From the IMG/VR virus record IMGVR_UViG_3300037882_002905, positions 1-55,656 of that record: a stretch of DNA of 55,656 nucleotides; one strand, given 5' to 3'. This DNA comes from a virus. Both the position numbers and the translations under genes were made by a program. Numbering within the stretch: position 1 is the first letter of the stretch; each line of letters begins with the position of its first letter. The notes under the pieces were generated by a model that saw nothing but the letters and a program-made list of their open reading frames with translations, did no database searches and was not told the DNA's origin. Below, one piece after another: positions 24,495-32,161 of the stretch.

Positions 24495-24887
24495 ATGGCA
24501 GATATTCGCAAGTTCACAGGTTTTGTCGCTATCGATGGAACAACCCACACGACGATCAAGGCAGCGATCGAACACACCCGCGCATTCAAAATCAAGGAAG
24601 CATTGAAGGCTTTTGAGCCACTGCTTGCTTGTTCGAAGAAAAGCGAAGAGTCAGGCGTCGATGAGGACGACGGCGGTAACCTAGCGATCTATCCATCAGG
24701 TCTGCCCGCCTTTCTGTTTAACAACCGTGAAGCCATCATGGCCGCATTCAATCAAGAAGCGGTGATCCGCGCACCACGCAAAACACGCTCGCCCAAAGAG
24801 AATGCCGGGTCTACGACAGATGCTGCCATCTCTGCACAGGCAGCAGCGGCGATTGCGGACGCAGCGGCTGCTGCTGCATCTGCTTAA
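24495..24887 (+). CDS. Hypothetical protein with Ala-rich tail (130 aa)
   Basis: The N-terminal 85 residues look folded (IRKFTGFVAIDGTTHTTIKAA). The C-terminus is a basic PRKTRSPKE patch followed by an Ala-rich helix. No domain is recognised. It is the first gene behind a strong operator-controlled promoter, so it is probably an early product. Confidence 0.7.
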   Translation: MADIRKFTGFVAIDGTTHTTIKAAIEHTRAFKIKEALKAFEPLLACSKKSEESGVDEDDGGNLAIYPSGLPAFLFNNREAIMAAFNQEAVIRAPRKTRSPKENAGSTTDAAISAQAAAAIADAAAAAASA

Positions 24888-24888
24888 G

Positions 24889-24981
24889 GTGGTATTCGCT
24901 GGCGTTTTGGCTGTCATCACCTTGATGGCCATTGCCTTCTGGGCGGGTATGCGCTTTGAGCGCTTCATCCGAAGTATCTGA
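24889..24981 (+). CDS. Possible 30-aa single-pass membrane peptide
   Basis: A GTG-initiated frame encodes one hydrophobic helix (VFAGVLAVITLMAIAFWAGM) ending in a basic RFERFIRSI tail. It starts 1 nt after the previous stop. The ribosome-binding site is weak, so the call rests on the membrane pattern and on the tight junction. Confidence 0.4.
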   Translation: MVFAGVLAVITLMAIAFWAGMRFERFIRSI

Positions 24982-24983
24982 GG

Positions 24984-25066
24984 CAGCCGGGAAGCCGGCT
25001 GTCATTCGGGAGTGACTTGGACCAACTGCACTACTCCACCCTAGGCAGCTAGGTTACTCCCGAATG
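24984..25066 (+). ncRNA. Structured RNA element: two stems, branched
   Basis: A first hairpin CAGCCGG-GAAG-CCGGCTG (24984-25001) is followed by a perfect 11-bp stem CATTCGGGAGT (25003-25013) / ACTCCCGAATG (25056-25066). Its 42-nt loop holds a further hairpin CCTAG-GCAG-CTAGG (25040-25053). There is no T-run, so it is not a simple terminator. It lies in the 5' leader of the RNA ligase gene and could be an mRNA control element, a processing site or even a ligase substrate. Confidence 0.5.
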
Positions 25067-25107
25067 GCGGCGCTGTAGCGTCACATGAAATTTAACCGAG
25101 GAAAAAC

Positions 25108-26343
25108 ATGAGTCAATTTGAGTGCCCAGTCGTCCGTGTGACGATTGAACCCCATGACAATGCAGACAGCTTGGAGATCGCTCGTGTTGGCGGCTTCATG
25201 TCTATCGTGAAGAAAGGCCAGTTCAAGACCGATGAACTGGCTGTGTATCTTCCGGAGCAGTCAGTGCTGCCTGAATGGCTGTTGAAGCACATGGGTATGT
25301 GGGACGAAATCAACGGCAAGGGCAAGCTCAGCGGAAGCGCCGGCAACCGCATCAAGGCAATCAAGCTGCGCGGTGTGTTGAGCCAGGGTATTTTGGTTGG
25401 TGGGCCGCAAAAGAGTTATGGGGCGGTCAACCCGGCCCATGCCATGTTGCCGATTCATTTCATTTCTGAGCATGGGACGCCAGCCGGCTCATACGATGCA
25501 CACGTATGCCTGAGTGAGGGCGAGTGTGCTGCGGAAGTTATGGGCGTCACCAAATACGAACCCAAAGTGCCGGCCAATATGGCAGGCCGCATTGCTGGTG
25601 GCGACCTAGATGCCACGATTGGCTACGACTTCGAGAACATCAAGAAGTTTCCTAGCCTATTCGAGGATGGCGAACTGGTGGCGATGACTGAAAAGATCCA
25701 CGGGACGTTTGTTCAGATCGGCCTCATCCCGGAAGCAATCTGGTCAGGCAAGGCTTGGGCCGACAAGATGGCTGACATCATGTTCGGTGACCTCAAGTAC
25801 AAGGCCGTTGTAACCAGTAAAGGCCAGGGCGCCAAGGGTCTGCTTCTGGACACTACCGACACTGGCAACCTGTACGTCAAGATCGCCAGCGAACTGCTGC
25901 TCTGGAACCGCTTACTGACGCTGCGCCAGGAGCTTGGCTTGCCAAACGATAAGCCAATCTTTCTGCTCGGTGAAATCTTTGGCCCAGGTGTTCAAGACGG
26001 ATTTACCTACGGGCAGGGCGGACATACATTTCGGGCGTTCGACATCTATGTTGGCACTCGTAGCGATGGCTACTTTGTTGATTACCACGCCATGATCGCG
26101 CTATGTGGAGATGCTGGCGTGGATATGGTTCCCCTGCTGTATTTTGGCCCATTTACTGCAGCCGCACTGGCGATGCACACAGATGGCGAAACGCGAATGA
26201 CCAGCTCCAACCCACACATGCGCGAAGGCGTTGTGGTTAAGGCAGTAAGTGAGGCGCGTCACCCTCGATATGGACGCAAGATCGCCAAGAGCGTCAGCGA
26301 AGCCTACCTCCTGCGCAAGGGCGCAACAACAGAATTTAACTGA
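25108..26343 (+). CDS. RNA ligase of the Rnl5/DraRnl type (OB domain plus nucleotidyltransferase)
   Basis: The product is 411 aa. The N-terminal half (RVTIEPHDNADSLEIARVGG) looks like the OB-fold domain placed before the ligase core in the Deinococcus-type RNA ligase. The nucleotidyltransferase motifs follow: motif I TEKIHG with Lys196 as AMP acceptor, motif III FLLGEIFGPGVQ and FRAFDIYV, motif IV REGVVVKA, and motif V KIAKSVSEAYL. It would seal RNA nicks, perhaps to counter host RNA cleavage. No polynucleotide kinase-phosphatase partner is seen nearby. AACCGAGGAAAAAC precedes the ATG. Confidence 0.85.
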   Translation: MSQFECPVVRVTIEPHDNADSLEIARVGGFMSIVKKGQFKTDELAVYLPEQSVLPEWLLKHMGMWDEINGKGKLSGSAGNRIKAIKLRGVLSQGILVGGPQKSYGAVNPAHAMLPIHFISEHGTPAGSYDAHVCLSEGECAAEVMGVTKYEPKVPANMAGRIAGGDLDATIGYDFENIKKFPSLFEDGELVAMTEKIHGTFVQIGLIPEAIWSGKAWADKMADIMFGDLKYKAVVTSKGQGAKGLLLDTTDTGNLYVKIASELLLWNRLLTLRQELGLPNDKPIFLLGEIFGPGVQDGFTYGQGGHTFRAFDIYVGTRSDGYFVDYHAMIALCGDAGVDMVPLLYFGPFTAAALAMHTDGETRMTSSNPHMREGVVVKAVSEARHPRYGRKIAKSVSEAYLLRKGATTEFN

Positions 26344-26351
26344 AGGAAAAT

Positions 26352-26843
26352 ATGAAGACACTACAACTCGGCCATAAGCTCAAGGACTCCATCTCGGGGT
26401 TCGCCGGCATCGCCCAAAGCCACACGCTGTTCCTCACCGGGAATGAGCAGTTCACCTTGATGGCTCCTCTTGCCAAAGATGGCAAGCTGCTTGAAGCGTC
26501 CTTTGATACTCTGCAGCTGGACTACGTCAGTCCCGGCAATGTGAATCGCGTGGTTCAGGCCCCGGCTGATACTGGCATCGAGCTCGGCTGGAAAGTCGAA
26601 GACATCGTGACTGGCTTTCAGGGCATCGCGGTTCATCGCGTCACGTTCATCAACGGATGCGTGTACTTCACCGTCGTCTCCAAGATCACTCCTGACAACA
26701 AGGGGGCAGATGAGATGTTCCTCGAATACAAGCGCCTGAAAAAGGTCAGCGCTGGCGTGAGTGTTGCTATCGCCAACAAAGAACCAAGTGGCGACGCTAA
26801 GCCGCCGGGCGGCCCCGCGTACAGCGTTCCACGTCGAGGTTAA
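26352..26843 (+). CDS. Hypothetical protein with duplicated beta domain (163 aa)
   Basis: Two internal copies are visible: LGHKLKDSISGFAGIAQSHT (residues 6-25) and LGWKVEDIVTGFQGIAVHRV (about 78-97), each followed by a hydrophobic strand and a Gly turn. It is probably a tandem SH3-like or beta-barrel protein. A Gly/Pro-rich tail follows. AAGGAAAAT precedes the ATG. The role is unknown. It sits between RNA ligase and ThyX. Confidence 0.7.
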   Translation: MKTLQLGHKLKDSISGFAGIAQSHTLFLTGNEQFTLMAPLAKDGKLLEASFDTLQLDYVSPGNVNRVVQAPADTGIELGWKVEDIVTGFQGIAVHRVTFINGCVYFTVVSKITPDNKGADEMFLEYKRLKKVSAGVSVAIANKEPSGDAKPPGGPAYSVPRRG

Positions 26844-26845
26844 AA

Positions 26846-27727
26846 ATGACCATCACTGCCAAAATCATTGAAGACTCCGTTTCACCAGACGGAAAACGGC
26901 TCACAACAATGCAGTTGTGCTATCCGCGGTTCATTCACGCGGAGTTCATGACACACAGGCTGTTTAGCCGCAACGCCAGCAGCAGTCGAGCCATCCCGGT
27001 CAAGAAGATGATCCAGATGGTGCGGGACGAACCCGCCATGCCGATTCACTGGGGTGCGAACCAGCCTGGCATGCAGGCAAGTGCAGAGATTCAGCATGTT
27101 GAAGTGGCGAAAGACATCTGGCTTCGCGCAGCGCGAAACGCGGCGAATATCGCAGAAGAAATGGAACAGATTGGCCTGCACAAGCAAGTGGCAAACCGCA
27201 TCTTGGAACCCTTTCAGCACATCCATGTGATTGTCACGGCGACCGAGTGGGAAAACTTCTTCGCCTTGCGCGCGCACCCTGATGCTCAGCCTGAGATTCA
27301 CGAGCTGGCGCTTCAGATGCAACTGGCAATGCAAATGAGCGAACCCGCCGAGCTTAAGTACAGCGATTGGCATTTGCCATACGTCACCCGAGCTGAGCGC
27401 AAGGACGTTGACCTGCAGCGCCTTCGCATGTTGCCTAAGATTTCTGCGGCTCGCTGCGCCCGGGTGTCCTACTTGACCCATGACGGACAAGCTCCATCGG
27501 TCGCTAAAGACATGGAGCTCTATGAGCGACTTGTCGGAGGTGTGCCGCTACACGCATCGCCAATCGAACATCAGGCCATTCCAGATGTCTTGCTCGATGA
27601 TGTTGAGGGCTTTTCAGGCTGGCCTCAAAAGCACCTGCATGGCAACTTTGTCGGCTGGATTCAGTGCCGCAAAGTCATTGAGCTCGAAATGGAGCAGGAT
27701 GCCCGTATCAATCGATGCGCCGACTAG
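26846..27727 (+). CDS. thyX: ThyX-like flavin-dependent thymidylate synthase
   Basis: The product is 293 aa, longer than typical ThyX (about 220-250 aa). The ThyX motif RHRxxSxNExSxR appears as THRLFSRNASSSR, with the first Arg and the Glu replaced. NRILEPFQHIHVIVTATEWENFFALR and the C-terminal SPIEHQA are characteristic. It would methylate dUMP using folate and FAD. The altered motif could indicate a subfamily or a changed product such as a modified pyrimidine (inference). With NrdAB and the MazG-like protein it forms a nucleotide-supply group. Confidence 0.85.
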   Translation: MTITAKIIEDSVSPDGKRLTTMQLCYPRFIHAEFMTHRLFSRNASSSRAIPVKKMIQMVRDEPAMPIHWGANQPGMQASAEIQHVEVAKDIWLRAARNAANIAEEMEQIGLHKQVANRILEPFQHIHVIVTATEWENFFALRAHPDAQPEIHELALQMQLAMQMSEPAELKYSDWHLPYVTRAERKDVDLQRLRMLPKISAARCARVSYLTHDGQAPSVAKDMELYERLVGGVPLHASPIEHQAIPDVLLDDVEGFSGWPQKHLHGNFVGWIQCRKVIELEMEQDARINRCAD

Positions 27728-27735
27728 CGCGTCAC

Positions 27736-27764
27736 TATAATTCTATTGTCAGTCATGACTGACT
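27736..27764 (+). promoter_or_regulatory. CACTATAAT promoter with downstream operator
   Basis: TATAAT (27736-27741) is preceded by CAC, and the 16-bp perfect palindrome GTCAGTCATGACTGAC (27748-27763) follows over the start region. The leader then contains a hairpin, AAAT-c-GGCGCC / GGTGCC-a-ATTT (27777-27805), and a CCTATAAG motif (27812-27819) before the MazG-like gene. Confidence 0.75.
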
Positions 27765-27840
27765 AGAATAAACGCCAAATCGGCGCCGAAAAAAGGTGCC
27801 AATTTGTTCTACCTATAAGCACTTTTCAACAGGACACTAA

Positions 27841-28425
27841 ATGACATTTGACGAATTCAAAGCCGATGCACTCCGCACGGAATCAAAACCCCAGAAGCTG
27901 AATTTCAGCCTCGGTGGCTTGACTTTACTTCTGGGTGTGGCCTCTATGACTGCCTCAATCGTGGACCAGTCCAAGAAGACCATGTTCTACGGTAAGTCGT
28001 TGGACACTGAAAAAATCAACGCCACCATCGACAAGCTGAAAGCCGACCTGACTCTGATGCAGACTGCGCTCCATCGCATTGCAATCCCTGAAGACGTTGC
28101 CACTGAAATGCACATGCCCAACATGCGTATCGCCCACGGCGCGATCGGCATGTTCACCGAGTCCGCAGAGCTTCTGGATGCCGTCGCGGATCAGATCCGG
28201 ACAGGCAAGCTCGATTTGACAAACGTGGCTGAAGAGACAGGCGACAGTGACTGGTACAAGGCCATCATTCATGACGAGGCGGGCATCAGTGAAGAAGAAA
28301 GCCGCGCCAAGGTGATCGCTAAGCTGAAAGCGCGTTACGGCGACAAGTTCAGCAATGAATCGGCGCTGAACCGTGATCTTTCGGCAGAGCGCGCCGTTCT
28401 TGAGGCAGCTTTCGTTCCCGTGTAA
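27841..28425 (+). CDS. MazG-like nucleotide pyrophosphohydrolase
   Basis: The product is 194 aa. The central region fits the all-alpha NTP pyrophosphatase superfamily: TESAELLDAVADQI, then NVAEETGDSDWYKAII with the E-x2-D metal motifs, and KLKARYGDKFS..NRDLSAERAVLE at the end. Such enzymes hydrolyse abnormal or excess (d)NTPs; phage versions may also lower alarmones. It has its own promoter, operator and terminator. Confidence 0.75.
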   Translation: MTFDEFKADALRTESKPQKLNFSLGGLTLLLGVASMTASIVDQSKKTMFYGKSLDTEKINATIDKLKADLTLMQTALHRIAIPEDVATEMHMPNMRIAHGAIGMFTESAELLDAVADQIRTGKLDLTNVAEETGDSDWYKAIIHDEAGISEEESRAKVIAKLKARYGDKFSNESALNRDLSAERAVLEAAFVPV

Positions 28426-28453
28426 ATCTGCCTGAAGTTTGTAAGACCAAAAA

Positions 28454-28478
28454 GAAGGCTCTCGGGCCTTCTTTTTTT
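28454..28478 (+). terminator. Rho-independent terminator after the mazG-like gene
   Basis: GAAGGC/GCCTTC with a 6-nt loop is extended by A/T pairs and followed by seven T residues (28472-28478). It ends the transcript from 27736. Confidence 0.92.
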
Positions 28479-28490
28479 GAAAGGTGACCC

Positions 28491-28955
28491 ATGTTTGACG
28501 AAGAGACTATTGCTTCCGCGCCTGTCGCAGCACAAGCGGTAGAACATGAGGCAAGCTGTATTCTGCCAGTGGCTACTGTAGTTGAGGACTTGGGCCACGA
28601 TGGGGTAGGTTTTTGCGCGAAAGTGCGGTGGCTTTTTAACCCCGTTCCCGTTGGCCAGGAGTTACTCTGGAATCACAACTCCGGCTTGCGCGTGAAACTT
28701 GCGAACCCTTCAATGTGGCGTGGGTTTGGCTGTGATGACGTTGGTGCGGTGTTTACCGTATTCGACAGCCAGCGCAATGATCGTTTTGGAAGCGGTACTG
28801 GTCTAAGGGTTCGCCCAGCCATTCAGCCGAACCATTCTGAATGCGAAATGGTTTGGTATGACTCTGCACATTTCACGCCTGTTGCGGAAGTGCCGCCGAG
28901 TGACAAGGCAACACCCAACATATCCAGTAAAGCCGCTCACGCTTCCGACAACTGA
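28491..28955 (+). CDS. Hypothetical protein (154 aa)
   Basis: The product is not recognised. It is a probable single globular domain with a central Trp/Phe-rich stretch (WLFNPVPVGQELLW) and a Ser/Ala-rich tail. AAGG lies before the ATG. The end of the gene overlaps the hairpin of the next promoter-like element. Confidence 0.65.
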   Translation: MFDEETIASAPVAAQAVEHEASCILPVATVVEDLGHDGVGFCAKVRWLFNPVPVGQELLWNHNSGLRVKLANPSMWRGFGCDDVGAVFTVFDSQRNDRFGSGTGLRVRPAIQPNHSECEMVWYDSAHFTPVAEVPPSDKATPNISSKAAHASDN

Positions 28956-28980
28956 GCGTGAAAATTCAACTATCGAAACA
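28940..28980 (+). promoter_or_regulatory. Hairpin plus AATTCAACTATCGAAACA element
   Basis: TCACGCT/AGCGTGA forms a hairpin over the end of the previous gene and is followed by AAAATTCAACTATCGAAACA. The TATCG lies 25 nt before the ATG at 28996. About 45 nt here are nearly identical to the leader at 44366-44412. Confidence 0.6.
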
Positions 28981-28995
28981 ATAGCAGGGAAACCT

Positions 28996-29640
28996 ATGAG
29001 CATGCACAAAATACCGCTCACGCCTACTGAAGAGGCTGGTCTACACGCTCACGGATTGCAGAGCAACATCGGAAAACCAAGTCAACTGACGGACGCTTTC
29101 CGACAAGGTGTGGCGTGGGGTATTGCGCATGCGGCGGCAGAAAAAGAGACGGAACCGAAGCAGGATTTCTGTTTCTGCAATGACGACATTAGCCTGCAGA
29201 TGGTGTCTGGCGGAGCGGCACCAGAAGGGCTGTACGGCACAGTCACGCTGAAGATTGGTGATCAGGACGTCCGGTATGTGAAAGATGAGCACGTATCGGC
29301 AGCCTCTGATGATTGCTACTACCTGCAACACACCCATAGCTATGTCGGCAATTGCCCGCTGTGGTGGATCAAGGACGGTCAGGGATATACAACTGATCTT
29401 CGAAAGGCTCAGAAGTACACCCTGAGTCAGGCAATCAAGCTGCACAACTTCCGCAATTCAGACGTGCCCTGGCATTGCTCAGAGATAGATGCATTGTGGC
29501 GCAAAACGGTCGATATGCAGGACATGGGCCGCGAGCTTCACAGCAGGCAAGACCAAATAGCCACCCTTTTGGCAAAAGTCGCACTTATGACAATCACAGG
29601 CAAGTCAGTGGCCTTCGACACTGACAAATTGGAGAAATGA
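28996..29640 (+). CDS. Hypothetical protein (214 aa)
   Basis: The start at 28996 follows AGGGAAACCT. A middle segment NCPLWWIKDGQGYTTDLRKAQKYTLSQAIK resembles a small fold that recurs in phage accessory proteins. The function is unknown. The N-terminal region (TEEAGLHAHGLQ..LTDAFRQGVAWG) recalls other small phage proteins. Confidence 0.65.
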   Translation: MSMHKIPLTPTEEAGLHAHGLQSNIGKPSQLTDAFRQGVAWGIAHAAAEKETEPKQDFCFCNDDISLQMVSGGAAPEGLYGTVTLKIGDQDVRYVKDEHVSAASDDCYYLQHTHSYVGNCPLWWIKDGQGYTTDLRKAQKYTLSQAIKLHNFRNSDVPWHCSEIDALWRKTVDMQDMGRELHSRQDQIATLLAKVALMTITGKSVAFDTDKLEK

Positions 29641-29641
29641 C

Positions 29642-30064
29642 ATGAAAGCTAGTTTCAAATTTATCGCCATCTTGGCGGCAGTTGTGGCAACCCTCGCACT
29701 TTCTGCGTGTGCTGAAAAACAGGTGTCCTTTGATGCCCTCGAAACGCAACGCACAGTTGCCAACGAAAACAGCAGCTACAACGCGAAGAAGTGGCGAGCG
29801 GAAAACGGCCATGAGAAGCTCGGCATTCTGGCCCGGGGCGACAGCACTCAGCAGGCAAAGTGCCCGCAAGGCGATGGCTGGGCCTCGGTTGACCTCACCG
29901 AGCCAACCACAAAGCAGCCTGTGGTTAAGCTGAAATGCTCGACAGTCTCAGGCAATGTTGGTTGCATTAAGGATGAAGACTTCAAGGCTCGCGCAGTGCT
30001 GGCCAATCAGGAAAACACCTGTAACAAAGGAATTCCTGAAACCCTCAAGAAGATCGAGGGATGA
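29642..30064 (+). CDS. Predicted lipoprotein (140 aa)
   Basis: A signal peptide of about 22 residues (basic MKASFKF, then a hydrophobic core) ends in the lipobox LSAC, so the mature protein starts at a lipidated Cys. The mature part has four further Cys residues, possibly in disulfides. Phage lipoproteins can block superinfection or act in lysis; no specific family is recognised. Confidence 0.75.
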   Translation: MKASFKFIAILAAVVATLALSACAEKQVSFDALETQRTVANENSSYNAKKWRAENGHEKLGILARGDSTQQAKCPQGDGWASVDLTEPTTKQPVVKLKCSTVSGNVGCIKDEDFKARAVLANQENTCNKGIPETLKKIEG

Positions 30065-30198
30065 CAGCCGTAGGCGTTTTCGCCGGTCGCGGCGACGTGA
30101 TCTTGGCAATGGGCCTAGCGCTCATTGTCGGGATATGGTTGGGCTGGTTTTTCAAATGCACCCAGCTGCGGATCAAACAGTGGCTTGCAAAAAAGTAG
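30061..30198 (+). CDS. Small membrane protein (45 aa)
   Basis: It overlaps the lipoprotein stop by ATGA. One transmembrane helix (VILAMGLALIVGIWLGWFF) is followed by a basic tail (RIKQWLAKK) that would face the cytoplasm. Tight coupling to the lipoprotein suggests that the two act together in the envelope. Confidence 0.65.
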   Translation: MTAVGVFAGRGDVILAMGLALIVGIWLGWFFKCTQLRIKQWLAKK

Positions 30199-30207
30199 GA
30201 GGGGAAA

Positions 30208-30855
30208 ATGTTAGGACTCACAGGCAGCCACCGAACAGGCAAAACAACATTGGCCATGCGCTTTGCGCAGAAGCATGATCTCCTGTTTGTGAAAACCTCG
30301 ACATCGGAAGTATTCGCCCGGATCGGCAAAGATCCGAAGGTGGAGTATCCGATCGACGAGCGTGTCGCGATTCAGGAAGTCATTCTCATGGCTCTTGAGG
30401 CTCAGTATGCCGAGGCTAACAGGCTCGTAAAGGGCGGATTGTTCATCGCTGACCGGACCCCCATCGACCTGGCCGCCTATATGCTGGCAGACCTGCGCAG
30501 GTCAACCCTCGTAGAGAGTCCAGCTCTTGCGCAAATAGTCAATGGATACGTTCATCGCTGTCTTCAGGCTTCGAGCCGCTGGTTCTCCATGATCGCGCTG
30601 GTGCAGCCAGGCATCGCGCTCGTGGAAGAGCCCGGAAAGGCACCTGCATGCCCAGCCTTCATGGAGCATATGAACGTGCTACAGGCTGGTTTGCTGCATG
30701 ATGAACGGCTCAGCTGTATGCGCTCTACGATTCCGCGTTTAGTTACCGGCATCGACCAGCGTGTGCAGCATCTGGAGCTCATCTACCATGCTGCGCTGGA
30801 GGCGGCTGCCGAGCATCGAAGCATGCGTATCGAAGTGGGGGTGCTGCCACACTAA
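30208..30855 (+). CDS. P-loop kinase/ATPase (NadR/AAA_28-like)
   Basis: The product is 215 aa. Walker A is GSHRTGKTT at residues 6-14, and a DR motif (IADRTPIDLAAYML, around residue 80) resembles the substrate-binding DR of nucleoside and nucleotide kinases. It may phosphorylate a nucleoside, nucleotide or nicotinamide riboside. A strong GGAGGGG ribosome-binding site precedes the ATG. Confidence 0.65.
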   Translation: MLGLTGSHRTGKTTLAMRFAQKHDLLFVKTSTSEVFARIGKDPKVEYPIDERVAIQEVILMALEAQYAEANRLVKGGLFIADRTPIDLAAYMLADLRRSTLVESPALAQIVNGYVHRCLQASSRWFSMIALVQPGIALVEEPGKAPACPAFMEHMNVLQAGLLHDERLSCMRSTIPRLVTGIDQRVQHLELIYHAALEAAAEHRSMRIEVGVLPH

Positions 30856-30890
30856 CTATCGGCTGCACTGATTTATGGTGCGTGACAGTC

Positions 30891-30918
30891 AGTCATCCGT
30901 GACTGCATGCACTATAAT
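30891..30918 (+). promoter_or_regulatory. Operator plus CACTATAAT promoter
   Basis: AGTCA-TCCG-TGACT (30891-30904) lies upstream of CACTATAAT (TATAAT 30913-30918). An ATG begins six nt after the -10 box (30925), the same spacing as at 13000-13012. Confidence 0.75.
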
Positions 30919-30938
30919 CGAAACATGCTGAAAAGCAC

Positions 30939-30971
30939 TGGGGAGGGTACTTATCCTCCCCAATTTTTTAG
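30939..30971 (+). terminator. Promoter-proximal terminator-like hairpin (attenuator candidate)
   Basis: TGGGGAGG/CCTCCCCA with an 8-nt loop is followed by AATTTTTTAG. It lies about 20 nt after the start of transcription and before the likely start codon at 30982, where it could attenuate transcription or shield the mRNA 5' end. Confidence 0.6.
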
Positions 30972-30981
30972 AGACCTGGCC

Positions 30982-31401
30982 ATGAGCTACGCTGCAGAAA
31001 TTCCAACGCTCGTTGAAGAGCTTGATCGCAAGGTTACCGATGCCTTGACCGATGCCTGCACTCGGACTGAGTCCGGCGACATCACGCTCGAAGACGCAGC
31101 CTTGATCGGAAAAGCTCTCTGGAGCGCAACTTCAGGCTTGGTCAGCAACGATGTCTCCGAGCTTTGTGCCAAGGTGTCTGACTCAGCAGGAGCTCGACGC
31201 TATACGGCCCACTTTGTAAATACAGCCCAAGCCGTGACGGTCTATTGGACCAAGGCTAGTGATGACTATGTGGTTGTCACTCTCAACATTTTGTCGGGCG
31301 CCAAGAAGCCACACCGAATTCATGTTCCAGCAGGCGAACAAAAAGTCCAGTTGGAAAAGCTGTTCTCCACGCTGGTGAAATCAAATTACCGAAAACTCTA
31401 A
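30982..31401 (+). CDS. Hypothetical protein (139 aa)
   Basis: The start is taken at 30982, after the hairpin, giving a natural N-terminus (MSYAAEIPTLVEELDRKV). An in-frame ATG at 30925 would make a leaderless 158-aa form whose first codons encode the hairpin. The fold looks helical at first and beta-rich later (VTVYWTKASDDYVVVTLNI). The role is unknown. Confidence 0.6.
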   Translation: MSYAAEIPTLVEELDRKVTDALTDACTRTESGDITLEDAALIGKALWSATSGLVSNDVSELCAKVSDSAGARRYTAHFVNTAQAVTVYWTKASDDYVVVTLNILSGAKKPHRIHVPAGEQKVQLEKLFSTLVKSNYRKL

Positions 31402-31410
31402 AGGAAATCC

Positions 31411-31899
31411 ATGAGCGAAGAAATGAAGGACTACATGAATGTAGTCGTGATGAATGCGGATCGCATTGCACTTGAGTTGAGCCTCGACTTGAAGAACAAG
31501 AGCCAGCAAGAGCAGCGCGCGGCATTCGCGGGCAGCAAAGAATCAGGCTACTTTTACCTGCATACCATGCCCAAGCACCCGGACGTTGTCTTTGAGTGCG
31601 TTGTAACGACCGCTGGTGATGCCATCTCTAGCGTCTACAAGGGACATCGCATCTTCAACTCGGCTGGTGAATTGATTCGCGCTCGGAACGACATGATGGC
31701 TGCCATTTCTGCCCGCATCGGCTTGAGCCAGAGCTTGATCGGTATCGCCGACGAAGCTCGTGGACGCGACCTCATGCTCAGTGAGCTTGCCACAGGTCAA
31801 CTGATTGACCTCTTCGCAGAGCGTGTTGGCAAGTCCATCGTCGTTACCAATAGCCACTCGGCAGCAGGCGCCGGCGGCGTGGTGGTTTCCCATGAGTGA
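31411..31899 (+). CDS. Hypothetical protein (162 aa)
   Basis: The product is not recognised. It is mixed alpha/beta, with a Gly-Ala-rich C-terminus. AAGGAAATCC precedes the ATG. It follows the previous gene by 9 nt and overlaps the next by 8 nt, so it belongs to the operon driven from 30913. Confidence 0.65.
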   Translation: MSEEMKDYMNVVVMNADRIALELSLDLKNKSQQEQRAAFAGSKESGYFYLHTMPKHPDVVFECVVTTAGDAISSVYKGHRIFNSAGELIRARNDMMAAISARIGLSQSLIGIADEARGRDLMLSELATGQLIDLFAERVGKSIVVTNSHSAAGAGGVVVSHE

Positions 31900-32083
31900 T
31901 GGCGGCAAAGGTAGCGCACGGCGGCCGGGCGACCATGCTGGTTTTCTTGCCAACTTTGATCGAATCTTCGGAAGCCGCCCGCGTCCTGAGTTCATACCAA
32001 TGGGCGACTCAGAGCCAGTGATTCCGGTTGTCATGCCTGAAGGGCAGCATCGCAACTCGGCTAACGACGATCAAGCTCAATAG
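31892..32083 (+). CDS. Small conserved-type phage protein (63 aa)
   Basis: MSDGGKGSARRPGDHAGFLANFDRIFG is a pattern common to short phage proteins that start with a Gly/Lys/Arg segment and continue to an N-x-D-x-IFG box. The function is unknown. It overlaps the previous gene. Confidence 0.7.
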   Translation: MSDGGKGSARRPGDHAGFLANFDRIFGSRPRPEFIPMGDSEPVIPVVMPEGQHRNSANDDQAQ

Positions 32084-32161
32084 AGCCGACTGAGCGCCGA
32101 AGCATCACATTCAAAATTGTATTTGTCGCGGGAAGACCGCATTTTTATGAAAGAGCATTCC

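Noticed and set aside
25003-25066. tRNA or tRNA-like molecule in the RNA ligase leader
   Set aside because: The outer stem is 11 bp, the total is 64 nt, and no anticodon or T arm can be formed.
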